From contig NZ_PNFV01000003.1 of assembly GCF_002940945.1 (NCBI RefSeq), forward strand, positions 124,001 to 188,000: a DNA stretch of 64,000 bases, in the 5' to 3' direction. The notes beneath the pieces were generated by a model. The model was not told the DNA's origin and did no database searches. It saw only the letters and a list, made by a program, of their open reading frames with translations. The DNA is from Limosilactobacillus pontis (GTDB lineage: Bacteria > Bacillota > Bacilli > Lactobacillales > Lactobacillaceae). Below are positions 53,300 to 61,181 of this stretch, in pieces (positions within the stretch are counted from its first letter, which is position 1; the number at the start of each line of letters is the position of its first letter). The translations under genes were made by a program, and so were the position numbers.

Positions 53300-54496
53300 C
53301 TACTTGTTGGCAACGGCATCCTGAAGAGCTGCACCAAGCTGCTTCATGCCGGCCTTGATCTGATCCTCCTGAGCATTGGAGTAGTTCAGCCGGAAAGCGC
53401 CCGGCTGGGGCTGGCCGGCGAAGAATGGGTCGCCAGGCACGAAAGCCACGTTATGCTTCAAGCACTCCTTGAAGAGCTCGACGGTATCGTCTACTCCGGG
53501 AACCTCGACCCAGAGGAACATTCCACCCTCAGGATCAGTGTACTTAACACCGGCTGGGAAGTACTGCTTAATCCCATCGGCCATCAACTGCTTACGCTTA
53601 CCGTAGAGGTTGCTGATCTCCTTAACGTGGGCGTCAACATCATTGTCTGCAAAGAACTGGGCCACTGCATACTGAACCAGGTTATCGGTGTGCAGGTCGG
53701 CCGACTGTTTCAGCACGGTCAGCTTGTTGACCACTTCAGAATCGGCCACGACCCAACCAAGCCGGAAGCCAGGAGCCAGGGTCTTGGAGAAAGTGCTCAT
53801 ATAGAAGACATGACCGGTCTTATCGAAGGACTTTACAGCCGGCACATGCTCGCCAGCAAAGCGAATTTCGCCGTAAGGATTGTCTTCCAAGACGTAAACG
53901 TCATACTTGGCAGCCAGTTCAGCCAGCTTCTTACGGCGGTCAAGAGTCATTGTCCGGCCGGTTGGATTTTGGAAATTTGGTACCGTATAAATCAGCTTAG
54001 TATTCGGATGGGCCTTTAGTGCTTCTTCCAAGGCGTCCATCTTCATCCCTTGTTCATCCATCTCCACACCAGCGAAGTTAGCCCCATAAGTCTTGAACAC
54101 ATCGAGGGCACACAGGTAGGTTGGTTGTTCAACTAAGACAGTATCACCGGGATTGACAAAGGCCTTGCCGACCAGATCAAGAACCTGCTCCGATCCAGTA
54201 GTGACCAATACGTTGTCGAGTTCGGCGTCGACGTCTTCTTTTTCCTTAACATGCTTTTGAATCAATTCACGCAGGGCGGTAACCCCCTTGGCCGCGCCAT
54301 ACTGCATGACTTCTTGGCCGTGGGTATCAAAAGCCTTGTCCACCGCTGCCTTCATTTCTTTAACTGGGAATAATTCGGGTGCCGGCAATCCCCCAGCAAA
54401 TGAAATAATCTGCGGATCCGCCGCTGCCTTGAGAATTGCGCCCACCGCATCTGTCCCATCTGCTGGAACACGCTTTGAATACTTAAATTGGGTCAT
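53300..54496 (-). CDS. PLP-dependent aminotransferase, class I/II (AraT or 2-aminoadipate type)
   Basis: A 398-residue fold-type I aminotransferase. Segments are IISFAGGLPAPELFPV, YGAAKGVTALRELI, VPNFQNPTGRTMTLDRRKKL and the PLP-lysine motif MSTFSKTLAPGFRLGWVV. The pattern places it with the multi-substrate enzymes of lactobacilli (aromatic, 2-aminoadipate/LysN or kynurenine types) acting with 2-oxoglutarate; the exact substrate is uncertain. The ATG at 54496 is eight bases after AGGAG; an upstream GTG in frame overlaps that site. It is monocistronic. Confidence 0.88.
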   Translation of the reverse strand: MTQFKYSKRVPADGTDAVGAILKAAADPQIISFAGGLPAPELFPVKEMKAAVDKAFDTHGQEVMQYGAAKGVTALRELIQKHVKEKEDVDAELDNVLVTTGSEQVLDLVGKAFVNPGDTVLVEQPTYLCALDVFKTYGANFAGVEMDEQGMKMDALEEALKAHPNTKLIYTVPNFQNPTGRTMTLDRRKKLAELAAKYDVYVLEDNPYGEIRFAGEHVPAVKSFDKTGHVFYMSTFSKTLAPGFRLGWVVADSEVVNKLTVLKQSADLHTDNLVQYAVAQFFADNDVDAHVKEISNLYGKRKQLMADGIKQYFPAGVKYTDPEGGMFLWVEVPGVDDTVELFKECLKHNVAFVPGDPFFAGQPQPGAFRLNYSNAQEDQIKAGMKQLGAALQDAVANK

Positions 54497-54595
54497 TGTC
54501 GTCACTCCTTAAAAACTAATCTTTCTCACCGGTTTTTAATCATCGATGTTGGTAAGCAGTATACACCAACCATGCAAACTTGTTAAGGGGTAATT

Positions 54596-55483
54596 TCATT
54601 TTTCAACCATGCCTAGCCAATCGGCCACCGTCCGCTCATAGGCTGCGGTCTGTTCCGCAAAAACCATATGCCGCGCTCCCGAAAATAGCTGCCAGCGCGC
54701 GTTCGGCAGGTGGTCAAACATCGTCTTGGCTACTAGGGGCGTACAAAGATCGTTGGTCCCGTCAATTACTAAAGTCGGTATCTTAATCCAGTTTAGCCGG
54801 GTCGTATATTCATAATTTCTAAGATTCCCCAGCGGGTTATATTCATTGGGTCCCCAGGCGGTCAGGTAAGCCCTATTACCACCCCGCTTAGCCCGCCGCA
54901 ACGGTTCTGGTGACTCGGGCGTTACTGGAGCCGCCGCATGGCGTGCCATAAAAGCCGCGTTAGCCTGCTGATAGATTGGGCTGGTAAAATCACCCGTCTG
55001 CTCGGCCTGACGGATGGCCGCCTGGTCTTTCTCAGGCATAAACCTGATCAGACGGTGGAGCTCATTGGACCACAGCCGGGCTGAGGACAGGGTACTAGAG
55101 AGGATTACGCCTTGAACTCCCTGCGGCTGGTAGTCACAGAGGTAGATAATTGCCAGCATTCCGCCCCATGATTGGCCCAGCAGGTAGACCTGATCAAGAT
55201 CCAAATACCGGCGCAGGTTAGCCAACTCGGCCACCCAAGTTCCCGCCGTGTATAATTCAGGCTGGTCGTCGGGGATTGATGAACGCCCACAGCCTAGTTG
55301 ATCGTACATGATCAGCTGACGACCGGTACGTTCCGCCAGGTCATCCAGCAGCTCGAAGTAATTGTGAGTCGAACCTGGTCCGCCATGTAATAGGAGTAGT
55401 GGTGGCCGACCGCCCGGCTCACCCACGATTCGACAGTAGGTATGGAAGTGACCAAAAGGAATGTTAAGTTCGGTTACGTTCAT
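54596..55483 (-). CDS. pepI: Proline iminopeptidase (alpha/beta hydrolase)
   Basis: A 295-residue serine peptidase of the S33 family removing N-terminal proline from short peptides. It has the oxyanion motif LLLHGGPGSTHNYFELLDDL, the nucleophile elbow GQSWGG, the acid in VIDGTNDLCTPLV and the catalytic His in SGARHMVFAEQ. No signal peptide, so cytosolic. It has its own GGAGG before the ATG and is divergent from the isoleucine T-box unit. With the proBAC genes and the AdhE pathway it fits a peptide-using, fermenting cell. Confidence 0.92.
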   Translation of the reverse strand: MNVTELNIPFGHFHTYCRIVGEPGGRPPLLLLHGGPGSTHNYFELLDDLAERTGRQLIMYDQLGCGRSSIPDDQPELYTAGTWVAELANLRRYLDLDQVYLLGQSWGGMLAIIYLCDYQPQGVQGVILSSTLSSARLWSNELHRLIRFMPEKDQAAIRQAEQTGDFTSPIYQQANAAFMARHAAAPVTPESPEPLRRAKRGGNRAYLTAWGPNEYNPLGNLRNYEYTTRLNWIKIPTLVIDGTNDLCTPLVAKTMFDHLPNARWQLFSGARHMVFAEQTAAYERTVADWLGMVEK

Positions 55484-55529
55484 TGTATTTCCTCCTTGCC
55501 ACTAATCTTAACATTTTTACCAAACAGGG

Positions 55530-55558
55530 TTGACAGATTATAAATCAATGAGTATCAT
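55530..55558 (+). promoter_or_regulatory. Promoter of the second T-box transcript
   Basis: -35 TTGACA (55530-55535), a 17-base spacer and -10 TATCAT (55553-55558), immediately upstream of the T-box leader and divergent from pepI. Confidence 0.75.
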
Positions 55559-55564
55559 AATCAA

Positions 55565-55835
55565 AAATTAACAAAGAAACAGCAATGCTCAGGATAGTAG
55601 GTTGATGAACTGATTGCAGAGACTTGGTGGTTGGTGCGAACCAAGCAATGTCATTAAACTGAACATCACCTGAAAGCTGGGGACTGAAGGCAGTAGGTTC
55701 CCCTGGTTTCGTCCACCATTACCCGGACCACAGATTATCATGTCTGGTCGAGATGGATTATTCCATGAAGAAAAGGTGGTACCACGAGCTATTCGTCCTT
55801 TAAGCGTCATAACGATGCTTAGAGGACGTTTTTGT
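55565..55835 (+). promoter_or_regulatory. T-box riboswitch, isoleucine-type specifier (ATC)
   Basis: A complete T-box leader. Stem I has the AGAGACTTGG and GGTTGGTGCGAA apical motifs (55619-55640). The specifier loop is made by AGTA (55596-55599) facing GAA (55661-55663); one base later comes codon ATC (55665-55667), then A. The nearby CAGG/CCTG pairs close the lower stem. The T-box AAAAGGTGGTACCACG (55771-55786) offers TGGT to an ACCA-ended tRNA, compatible with tRNA-Ile. The terminator CGTCCTTTAAGC / GCTTAGAGGACG (55794-55828) is followed by TTTTTGTTT. Shortage of charged tRNA-Ile should switch on the genes downstream. Confidence 0.88.
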
Positions 55836-55856
55836 TTCCTAAAGGAGGTGAGGAAC

Positions 55857-55943
55857 ATGACCGATAGCGACATTAACATTATTGATGAATACTACCAAAA
55901 GAATACGAATACCAATAACCATGATCCTCATCCGTGTGGGTAA
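55857..55943 (+). CDS. 28-residue small ORF behind the isoleucine T-box
   Basis: An ATG eight bases after AGGAGGTG opens a frame of 28 codons ending in TAA at 55941. The peptide is MTDSDINIIDEYYQKNTNTN followed by eight residues ending HPCG. It is acidic, with three Ile in one short run and a polar Asn/Thr-rich second half, no signal or membrane segment. It is not recognised. It could be a real small protein, a leader peptide coupling translation to the next gene 48 bases on, or the start of a lost gene. The strong ribosome-binding site is the main argument that it is translated. Confidence 0.5.
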   Translation: MTDSDINIIDEYYQKNTNTNNHDPHPCG

Positions 55944-55990
55944 ATGATTGGGGACGGGGTCATGGTCAAGAGAAAATGGAGGAATTGATT

Positions 55991-56782
55991 ATGACTGTAT
56001 TAAACGAACAACAAGCTAAATTCGCCCAAGCACTATTTGACGCCAGCACATCTGGCCGTCCCCTCCGAGAAGCAGACTGGAACGGTACCGTCACAGACGA
56101 TGATACTGCCTATGCCGTCCAGAATCGCGTAATGGAACTTAAAGGAGTTCCAGTCGGCGGCTACAAGGTTTCACTAACCAGCAAGAAGACCCAGCAGATG
56201 TTTGACGCCAACTCCCCGCTTTACGGTCAACAGGTTGACAGTCACTTCCTGCCATCACCGGCAACGGTTAAGCTAGCCGACCAGATGGAACCTCTGGTAG
56301 AAGTTGAACTCGCCTTTCGAGCCAAGGAGGACCTGCAGCCCAGCGACAGTCTCGAAGACCTGATGCGTAAGACAACGGTCGCTGGGGCCCTGGAGGTTCC
56401 GGACTCCCGCTTTGCCGACTGGTTCCCGGATCTCAGCAAGTATAATGTCATGGCCGACTGTGCCGTTGGTGGCCTGGTCGTCTACGGTGAGGAGCACCCA
56501 ACCGACCAACTCTTTAAGAACATCGACGAACTGGCAATGGTTAATGCCCAACTCTATCTTGGTGACCGTAAACTTGATGAGGGCGTCTCCAAGGAGGTCC
56601 TCGACAACCCGCTGAACTCCCTGCAATGGCTAGTCAAGAAACTGGCCAGCCAGGGAAAGGTCTTCCGTCAGGGGCAGCTGGTCTCCTCAGGAACCTTTGT
56701 TCTGCCGCCAAAGCTGGTCCAAGGCCACTGGTTAGTCCGCTTCGACCATGATCTGGGAAGTGTCGAGCTAACCGTTCAATAG
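55991..56782 (+). CDS. MhpD/2-keto-4-pentenoate hydratase-family protein (FAH superfamily)
   Basis: A 263-residue protein of the fumarylacetoacetate-hydrolase superfamily, closest in pattern to 2-keto-4-pentenoate hydratase and 4-oxalocrotonate decarboxylase. It has GGYKVSLTSKKTQQMFDANS, LYGQQVDSHFLPS, the metal-site region MEPLVEVELAFRAKEDLQPS, and ALEVPDSRFADW. Such enzymes act on short 2-oxo acids with Mg2+. No other gene of an aromatic meta-cleavage route is nearby, so the substrate here is unknown. The ATG at 55991 has TGGAGGAATT upstream; a longer frame from 55934 lacks a good site. It is controlled by the isoleucine-type T-box together with the 28-aa ORF. Confidence 0.85.
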   Translation: MTVLNEQQAKFAQALFDASTSGRPLREADWNGTVTDDDTAYAVQNRVMELKGVPVGGYKVSLTSKKTQQMFDANSPLYGQQVDSHFLPSPATVKLADQMEPLVEVELAFRAKEDLQPSDSLEDLMRKTTVAGALEVPDSRFADWFPDLSKYNVMADCAVGGLVVYGEEHPTDQLFKNIDELAMVNAQLYLGDRKLDEGVSKEVLDNPLNSLQWLVKKLASQGKVFRQGQLVSSGTFVLPPKLVQGHWLVRFDHDLGSVELTVQ

Positions 56783-56820
56783 TAATTAACGCTACCATTA
56801 ATGAATACTTATTCCTAAAA

Positions 56821-56853
56821 GCAGCGAAGCTTTCACCCGGCTTCGCTGCTTTT
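56821..56853 (+). terminator. Terminator of the MhpD-family gene
   Basis: A perfect 10-base stem GCAGCGAAGC (56821-56830) / GCTTCGCTGC (56840-56849), flanked by AAAA and TTTT. Confidence 0.9.
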
Positions 56854-56867
56854 GACATTAAGAATAC

Positions 56868-56895
56868 AAAAAAGCCGCGAGTAGCAACTCGCGGC
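56868..56895 (-). terminator. rplKA terminator
   Basis: GCCGCGAGT (56874-56882) pairs with ACTCGCGGC (56887-56895). A run of A at 56868-56873 gives the minus-strand T run. Confidence 0.9.
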
Positions 56896-56916
56896 GATTT
56901 TTACCTCATATCTAGA

Positions 56917-57609
56917 TTAGAATGAAGCCAGATCAAGCGTTACGCTTGGGCCAAAGGTTGAGGCGATTGAAGCGTGCTTGATGTAAGTTCCCCGTACTGA
57001 AGCAGGACGAGCCTTAGCAACGATGTCTTCCAACGTCTTCAGGTTTTCAACCAGCTTGTCAGTGTCGAAGGAAACCTTACCGAATGGTACAGCAACGTTA
57101 CCATCACGGTCAGTCCGGTAGGTAACTTGTCCGGCCTTGGCATCAGAAACGGCCTTGGCAACGTCCATCGTAACCGTACCAGTCTTTGGGTTTGGCATTA
57201 AGCCCTTAGGGCCAAGGATCCGACCTAAACGACCAACCTTAGGCATCATGTTTGGCGTTGCGATAGCAACATCAAAGTCGAGCCAGCCGTCTTGGATCTT
57301 TTCTACCAGGTCGTCGGAACCAACAAAGTCCGCACCGGCATCCTGGGCAGCCTTGGCGTTTTCACCGTCAGCAAATACGATAACGGTTTGGTCCTTACCA
57401 GTACCGTTTGGCAAAACAACGGCACCACGTAATTGCTGGTCAGCTTGCTTAGTGTCAACGTTTAAGTTAAATGCAACTTCAACAGTTGAGTCAAAGTTAG
57501 CAAAGTCAATATCTTTTACTAATTGAACCGCGTCGTTAACAGCGTATTCCTTCTTGCTGTCAACCTTTTTAAGCGCGTCTTGGTACTTCTTACCACGATT
57601 CTTAGCCAT
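56917..57609 (-). CDS. rplA: 50S ribosomal protein L1
   Basis: A 230-residue L1 of the ribosomal E-site stalk. It starts [20 protein letters not shown] and contains the family motif [20 protein letters not shown]. The ATG at 57609 is preceded by GGAGGAAA. An upstream in-frame start would run through the putative L1 site between rplK and rplA and is not used. L1 is the likely autoregulator of rplK-rplA. Confidence 0.98.
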   Translation of the reverse strand: MAKNRGKKYQDALKKVDSKKEYAVNDAVQLVKDIDFANFDSTVEVAFNLNVDTKQADQQLRGAVVLPNGTGKDQTVIVFADGENAKAAQDAGADFVGSDDLVEKIQDGWLDFDVAIATPNMMPKVGRLGRILGPKGLMPNPKTGTVTMDVAKAVSDAKAGQVTYRTDRDGNVAVPFGKVSFDTDKLVENLKTLEDIVAKARPASVRGTYIKHASIASTFGPSVTLDLASF

Positions 57610-57631
57610 CTTGTGTTTTCCTCCTTGCAAA

Positions 57632-57660
57632 TGTGGTCTAGCGGAGTTAATACCTCCCAC
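57632..57660 (-). promoter_or_regulatory. Putative L1-binding hairpin between rplK and rplA
   Basis: On the minus strand GTGGGAG (57654-57660) and GACCACA (57632-57638) enclose 15 bases and can pair through GTGG/CCAC with an asymmetric loop, like L1 sites on mRNA that mimic 23S rRNA. The same pair of motifs recurs before rplK. Confidence 0.6.
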
Positions 57661-57702
57661 GGAGACGCATTACTTTGATAATGCGTCCGGACTGCTTAGC
57701 AA

Positions 57703-58128
57703 CTAGTCTTCAACAGTGAAGCCCATGCTGCGTGCAGTACCTTCAATCATGCGCATAGCTGCTTCTACGTCAGCTGCGTTTAGATCTTGCATCTTCGTTT
57801 CGGCGATTTCCTTAACTTGGTCCTTGGTTACAGAAGCAACCTTGTTCGTGTTAGGTTCACCGGAACCGTGTTCAACACCAGCGGCCTTCTTCAGTAAGAC
57901 AGCAGCAGGTGGCGTCTTAGTAATGAAGTCAAATGAACGGTCCTCGTAAACGGTAATTACAACTGGGATCAGCATACCCTTTTGGTCTGCAGTCCGTGCG
58001 TTGAATTCCTTAGTGAAGCCCATGATGTTAATACCTGCTTGCCCAAGTGCTGGACCTACTGGTGGAGCTGGGGTAGCCGCACCGGCAGGAATTTGCAACT
58101 TGACAACGTTAGCTACTTTCTTTGCCAC
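57703..58128 (-). CDS. rplK: 50S ribosomal protein L11
   Basis: A 141-residue L11 of the GTPase centre. It starts at a GTG (58128) with [20 protein letters not shown], and has [19 protein letters not shown] and the C-terminal [14 protein letters not shown]. The C-terminal domain binds 23S rRNA, and the N-terminal proline-rich part contacts factors. It is first in rplK-rplA. Confidence 0.98.
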   Translation of the reverse strand: MAKKVANVVKLQIPAGAATPAPPVGPALGQAGINIMGFTKEFNARTADQKGMLIPVVITVYEDRSFDFITKTPPAAVLLKKAAGVEHGSGEPNTNKVASVTKDQVKEIAETKMQDLNAADVEAAMRMIEGTARSMGFTVED

Positions 58129-58153
58129 GAGACAAAACCTCCTTAGTCCGTGT

Positions 58154-58190
58154 TGTGGTCATGATGAGGCAGAAAATTTACCTCTCCCAC
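58154..58190 (-). promoter_or_regulatory. Putative L1-binding hairpin upstream of rplK
   Basis: GTGGGAG (58184-58190) and GACCACA (58154-58160) on the minus strand enclose 23 bases. The two 7-base motifs are identical to those between rplK and rplA. Confidence 0.6.
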
Positions 58191-58259
58191 AGTATGTCGA
58201 ATAGCATACCATAGAAACATACCACAGTTATCTCACAATTTCAAGTTCGTTTCCAACGA

Positions 58260-58808
58260 TTAATCTACCGTGGTATCAACCTGGTCAAAGCCCAGCTCAG
58301 CAGAGGTTTCCCGGCCAAACATCTCCACGTTGACCTTAAGCTTCTGCTTCTCGTGATCGACCTCGGTAACCTTACCTGTCAGGTCGGCGAATGGTCCGGC
58401 AATTACCTTAACCGTGTCGCCCTCCTTGACATCCAGGTCACTGACGGTGATTTCAGCACCCATCCGCTTCATAATCCGTTCTACTTCTTCGGGAAGCAGT
58501 GGCGTTGGCTTGGAACCACCACCGTGGGAACCCAGGAAACCGGTAACGCCGGGAGTATTCCGGGCGATGTACCATGCCTGGTCGGTCATGATCATTTCAA
58601 CCAAGACGTAGCCCGGGAAGGTGTTTTCAACAACTTCCTTAGCCTGGCCATCCTTCACCTGCCGTACCGTCTCGTTTGCAACGACGACCCGGAAGATGTA
58701 GTCCTGCATCCCCATCGATTGGGCCCGGGACTCCAGGTTGCTCTTCACCCGGTTTTCATAACCGGAGTAAGTATGCAAGACGTACCAACGTTTTTCATGT
58801 GATTCCAC
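58260..58808 (-). CDS. nusG: Transcription termination/antitermination factor NusG
   Basis: A 182-residue NusG. The N-terminal NGN domain has WYVLHTYSGYENRVKSNLES and VLVEMIMTDQAWYIARNTPG and binds RNA polymerase. The C-terminal KOW domain has GDTVKVIAGPFADLTGKVTE. It modulates pausing and links to ribosomes or Rho. The start is GTG at 58808 with GGAGG seven bases upstream. It lies between secE and rplK, as in most bacteria. Confidence 0.98.
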   Translation of the reverse strand: MESHEKRWYVLHTYSGYENRVKSNLESRAQSMGMQDYIFRVVVANETVRQVKDGQAKEVVENTFPGYVLVEMIMTDQAWYIARNTPGVTGFLGSHGGGSKPTPLLPEEVERIMKRMGAEITVSDLDVKEGDTVKVIAGPFADLTGKVTEVDHEKQKLKVNVEMFGRETSAELGFDQVDTTVD

Positions 58809-58924
58809 GATAAATCCTCCTTAAAAACTAATGCTTTTCAAAGTTTTTGCCAAAATAAAAAACCTCGCTCGTCACGAAGTTCACCAAATTCAGTATAACA
58901 GACAACCTACCGTTTGACCATATC

Positions 58925-59101
58925 CTAGACAAACAGTTTCATTAATAATTGAATCAACCAATCAAACAGGGCAAAGAAGAGGACGAAAAACAACGTCAGT
59001 GAAATGACGATCGTTGTGTCACGCCGATTTTCCTTTGCAGTTGGCCAAACAACCAGCTTCATCTCATGGTTAACACTCTTGATAAATTGAATTAAGTGCA
59101 T
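58925..59101 (-). CDS. secE: Preprotein translocase subunit SecE
   Basis: A 58-residue SecE with one transmembrane helix (TTIVISLTLFFVLFFALFDW). The preceding amphipathic part FIKSVNHEMKLVVWPTAKEN carries the conserved EMKxVxWP motif. It clamps SecY in the membrane. The ATG at 59101 is five bases after GGAGG; an in-frame GTG at 59113 overlaps that site. It is in the order rpmG-secE-nusG. Confidence 0.96.
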   Translation of the reverse strand: MHLIQFIKSVNHEMKLVVWPTAKENRRDTTIVISLTLFFVLFFALFDWLIQLLMKLFV

Positions 59102-59113
59102 CCTTGCCTCCAC

Positions 59114-59263
59114 CTACTTGCTCTCACGGTGGAGCGTATACTCCCCGCAATGCTTGCAGAATTTGCGTAGTTCTAGACGTGATTGTCGCTGCGGATTAGC
59201 GGTGATCGTGTAATTGCGCGCACCACACTTGGTACATTCCAAGGCAACTTTCTGTTGAGACAT
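59114..59263 (-). CDS. rpmG: 50S ribosomal protein L33 (zinc-binding form)
   Basis: A 49-residue L33: [20 protein letters not shown] and [15 protein letters not shown]. Two CxxC pairs (CTKC, CKHC) mark the zinc-containing form. The ATG at 59263 has GGAGGTGG upstream, so the longer upstream frame is not used. It lies twelve bases before secE. Confidence 0.95.
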   Translation of the reverse strand: MSQQKVALECTKCGARNYTITANPQRQSRLELRKFCKHCGEYTLHRESK

Positions 59264-59382
59264 CCGACCACCTCCATTCATAAAATAGGTTAGCACGAAA
59301 TTCGCGTTTAAATCAACTGAATCGCCAAATAAAACGGCCAAGTAGCGGGATAGTCCGCTTACTCAGCCGTTATTAAGCAATA

Positions 59383-59976
59383 TTATTTTTGTTGCAGCTC
59401 GGCAATCAGCTTGCGCCGCCCCCGGGTTAGTGCGCTACGAATCTTGCGTTCATCACAATTAAATTGTCCTTTCAGCTCCGCAATGCTAGCTCCCTGGTGC
59501 AACCGACCAATCACTTGGCGTTCAAACGGTGAACACCGCTTCATAAAGGACTCCAGACAGAGTTGACAGTAGACAATGTCTTCTGGACGGTTATGGTGAC
59601 CGTCCACCAGTTGCTCGGCATCCTCATCCCCCAATGAAGAAAGCTGGCTAGCGGGGATTCGCTTATAAGCCTGCCGGGCCCGGTATAGGTCCAGCAGACG
59701 ATTGATTAGGCTCTGCTTGTAAAAGCCTGCAAATTGGGCCAGTGATCCGCCGTGGTACCGGTCCAGGACCCGCATCATCACTACTTCGGCCTCCTGATGC
59801 CAGTCCTCCAGTTCTAAATCCGCCACGTAGTATTCCTGCCAGAGGCGGCGAACCAGTGGCCAGTACTGGTTGAATAATGTCTGGAACTCCCGATCTTTTC
59901 CCGTTCGAGCCGCAGTCAGTAACTTGATCTCCTCACGATCACGCATAAAATGTCTAGTCTTGTTGGTGCAGTGCAT
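59383..59976 (-). CDS. sigH: Alternative sigma factor, SigH/ComX-like
   Basis: A 197-residue sigma-70-family protein. Region 2 lies around FQTLFNQYWPLVRRLWQEYY through GFYKQSLINRLLDLYRARQA. Region 4 has CSPFERQVIGRLHQGASIAE and a helix-turn-helix CDERKIRSALTRGRRKLIAE. Its place between rlmB and rpmG is that of sigH in Bacillus and lactobacilli, where it may drive competence-like genes. The start is uncertain: the ATG at 59976 lies 12 bases after GGAGG, while an out-of-frame ATG lies closer (see findings); MRDREE at 59946 is an alternative. Confidence 0.88.
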   Translation of the reverse strand: MHCTNKTRHFMRDREEIKLLTAARTGKDREFQTLFNQYWPLVRRLWQEYYVADLELEDWHQEAEVVMMRVLDRYHGGSLAQFAGFYKQSLINRLLDLYRARQAYKRIPASQLSSLGDEDAEQLVDGHHNRPEDIVYCQLCLESFMKRCSPFERQVIGRLHQGASIAELKGQFNCDERKIRSALTRGRRKLIAELQQK

Positions 59977-60284
59977 TGTTGCATTGCTCCTCCCTAATTT
60001 AATTGACCCGTCACGATTTCAACTAGTGCTCATCGCTATACTAGTTTCCGTCCAGCATGGTATTTACCTTCCCCACCTGTCGGCGAAAAAGCGCTTTCAA
60101 AAAGCAGCGCAATTTCCGTAAAACCCACGCGTCTGATATTAATTTATCAAAAGCAGCTAGTGGACAATAGCAGCATATCTAGTTTGATGGAACGCCTAAT
60201 CGAACGTTAATAACTATACTCAGGCAGCCAATTATTATAAAAATCGGTCATTATAGTATCAGCTTTCTCAATAAATCACTAGTT

Positions 60285-60325
60285 TTTAAAGAGACGATAA
60301 GTGAAAGTTGTCGTTTAAAGAGACG
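60285..60325. repeat. 12-base direct repeat TTTAAAGAGACG
   Basis: Two exact copies at 60285-60296 and 60314-60325, 29 bases apart start to start, lie next to the rlmB terminator hairpin and upstream of sigH. The spacing is near three DNA turns, as for a regulator site, but no regulator is known. Confidence 0.5.
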
Positions 60326-60363
60326 TGACTGGCAATGAAATCATGTCTTCACTGCCAGTCACG
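60324..60363 (-). terminator. Hairpin after rlmB
   Basis: A perfect 11-base stem CGTGACTGGCA (60324-60334) / TGCCAGTCACG (60353-60363). The T run on the minus strand is interrupted (TCTCTTTAAA), so terminator function is probable but not strong. Confidence 0.65.
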
Positions 60364-60431
60364 CTTAGTTCTTAAATTTTAATGCATTGGCCACGCTAAA
60401 AAAGGCTTATTTCCTGGTCACATCTTGTTGC

Positions 60432-61181
60432 CTATTCTAATGGATGACGAGAATTAAAGCCTTGGTAGATCAGCAGGCTGGCCGCCACACTGGCGTTAAG
60501 GCTCTGCACGTGACCGATCATTGGAATCGTCAGCATCTCATCACATGTCTTTTTAAGGAGGGTGGAGATTCCCTTACCCTCATTACCAATCACCAGGGCC
60601 ACCGCTCCGTGAGCATCCCAGGTCCGGTAGTCCTTCCCCTGCATGTCAGTACCAAAAAGCCAGACACCACGTTCTTGGAGTTCCTTGGCAGTCTGGACCA
60701 GATTAGTGACCCGGGCTACCGGAACGTGCTCGATAGCGCCAGTCGAGGTCTTAGCCACCACAGAGGTCAATCCGACCGCCCGCCGTCGCGGAATGATGAT
60801 CCCGTGAACACCGGCCGCATCTGCCGTCCGGATGATCGAACCCAGATTATGCGGGTCCTCTAGCTCGTCGAGGATCAAGAAAAATGGGTCCTCTTCGTGC
60901 TTGGCCGCATTGGCAAAGAGGTCATCGATCGTGGCGTACTGATAGGCAGCCACCGCCAGGGCAACTCCCTGGTGATTCTGGTGGTTGGTCATCGTGTCCA
61001 GCTTAGTCTTAGGCACGTTAGAGATAACCAGCCGCTGCTGCTTAGCCAGCTTAATAATCTGAGCAATTGCATCAGCCTTCAGTCCCGACTGGATAAAAAC
61101 CTTATTGATCTCCTGGTCCGACTTGAGGGCCATGATCGCCGGATGCCGGCCGATAATAAAATCAGTGTTTTCAGTCTTCAT
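60432..61181 (-). CDS. rlmB: 23S rRNA (guanosine-2251-2'-O)-methyltransferase RlmB
   Basis: A 249-residue SPOUT methyltransferase. The N-terminal substrate-binding domain starts [20 protein letters not shown]. The C-terminal knot has [40 protein letters not shown] and [20 protein letters not shown]. It methylates G2251 in the P loop. The start overlaps the mrnC end by 11 bases, and the gene belongs to the cysS-mrnC-rlmB unit. Confidence 0.96.
   Translation of the reverse strand: MKTENTDFIIGRHPAIMALKSDQEINKVFIQSGLKADAIAQIIKLAKQQRLVISNVPKTKLDTMTNHQNHQGVALAVAAYQYATIDDLFANAAKHEEDPFFLILDELEDPHNLGSIIRTADAAGVHGIIIPRRRAVGLTSVVAKTSTGAIEHVPVARVTNLVQTAKELQERGVWLFGTDMQGKDYRTWDAHGAVALVIGNEGKGISTLLKKTCDEMLTIPMIGHVQSLNASVAASLLIYQGFNSRHPLE

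Larger units (their letters stand above)
59977..60431. other. Long intergenic region between sigH and rlmB
   Basis: 455 bases with no convincing gene. It contains a cre-like AAAAAGCGCTTTCA (60086-60099, 12 of 14), a minus-strand TATAAT-like box (rc at about 60251-60256) that may belong to sigH, two copies of TTTAAAGAGACG (60285 and 60314), and the rlmB hairpin at 60324-60363. Confidence 0.6.
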
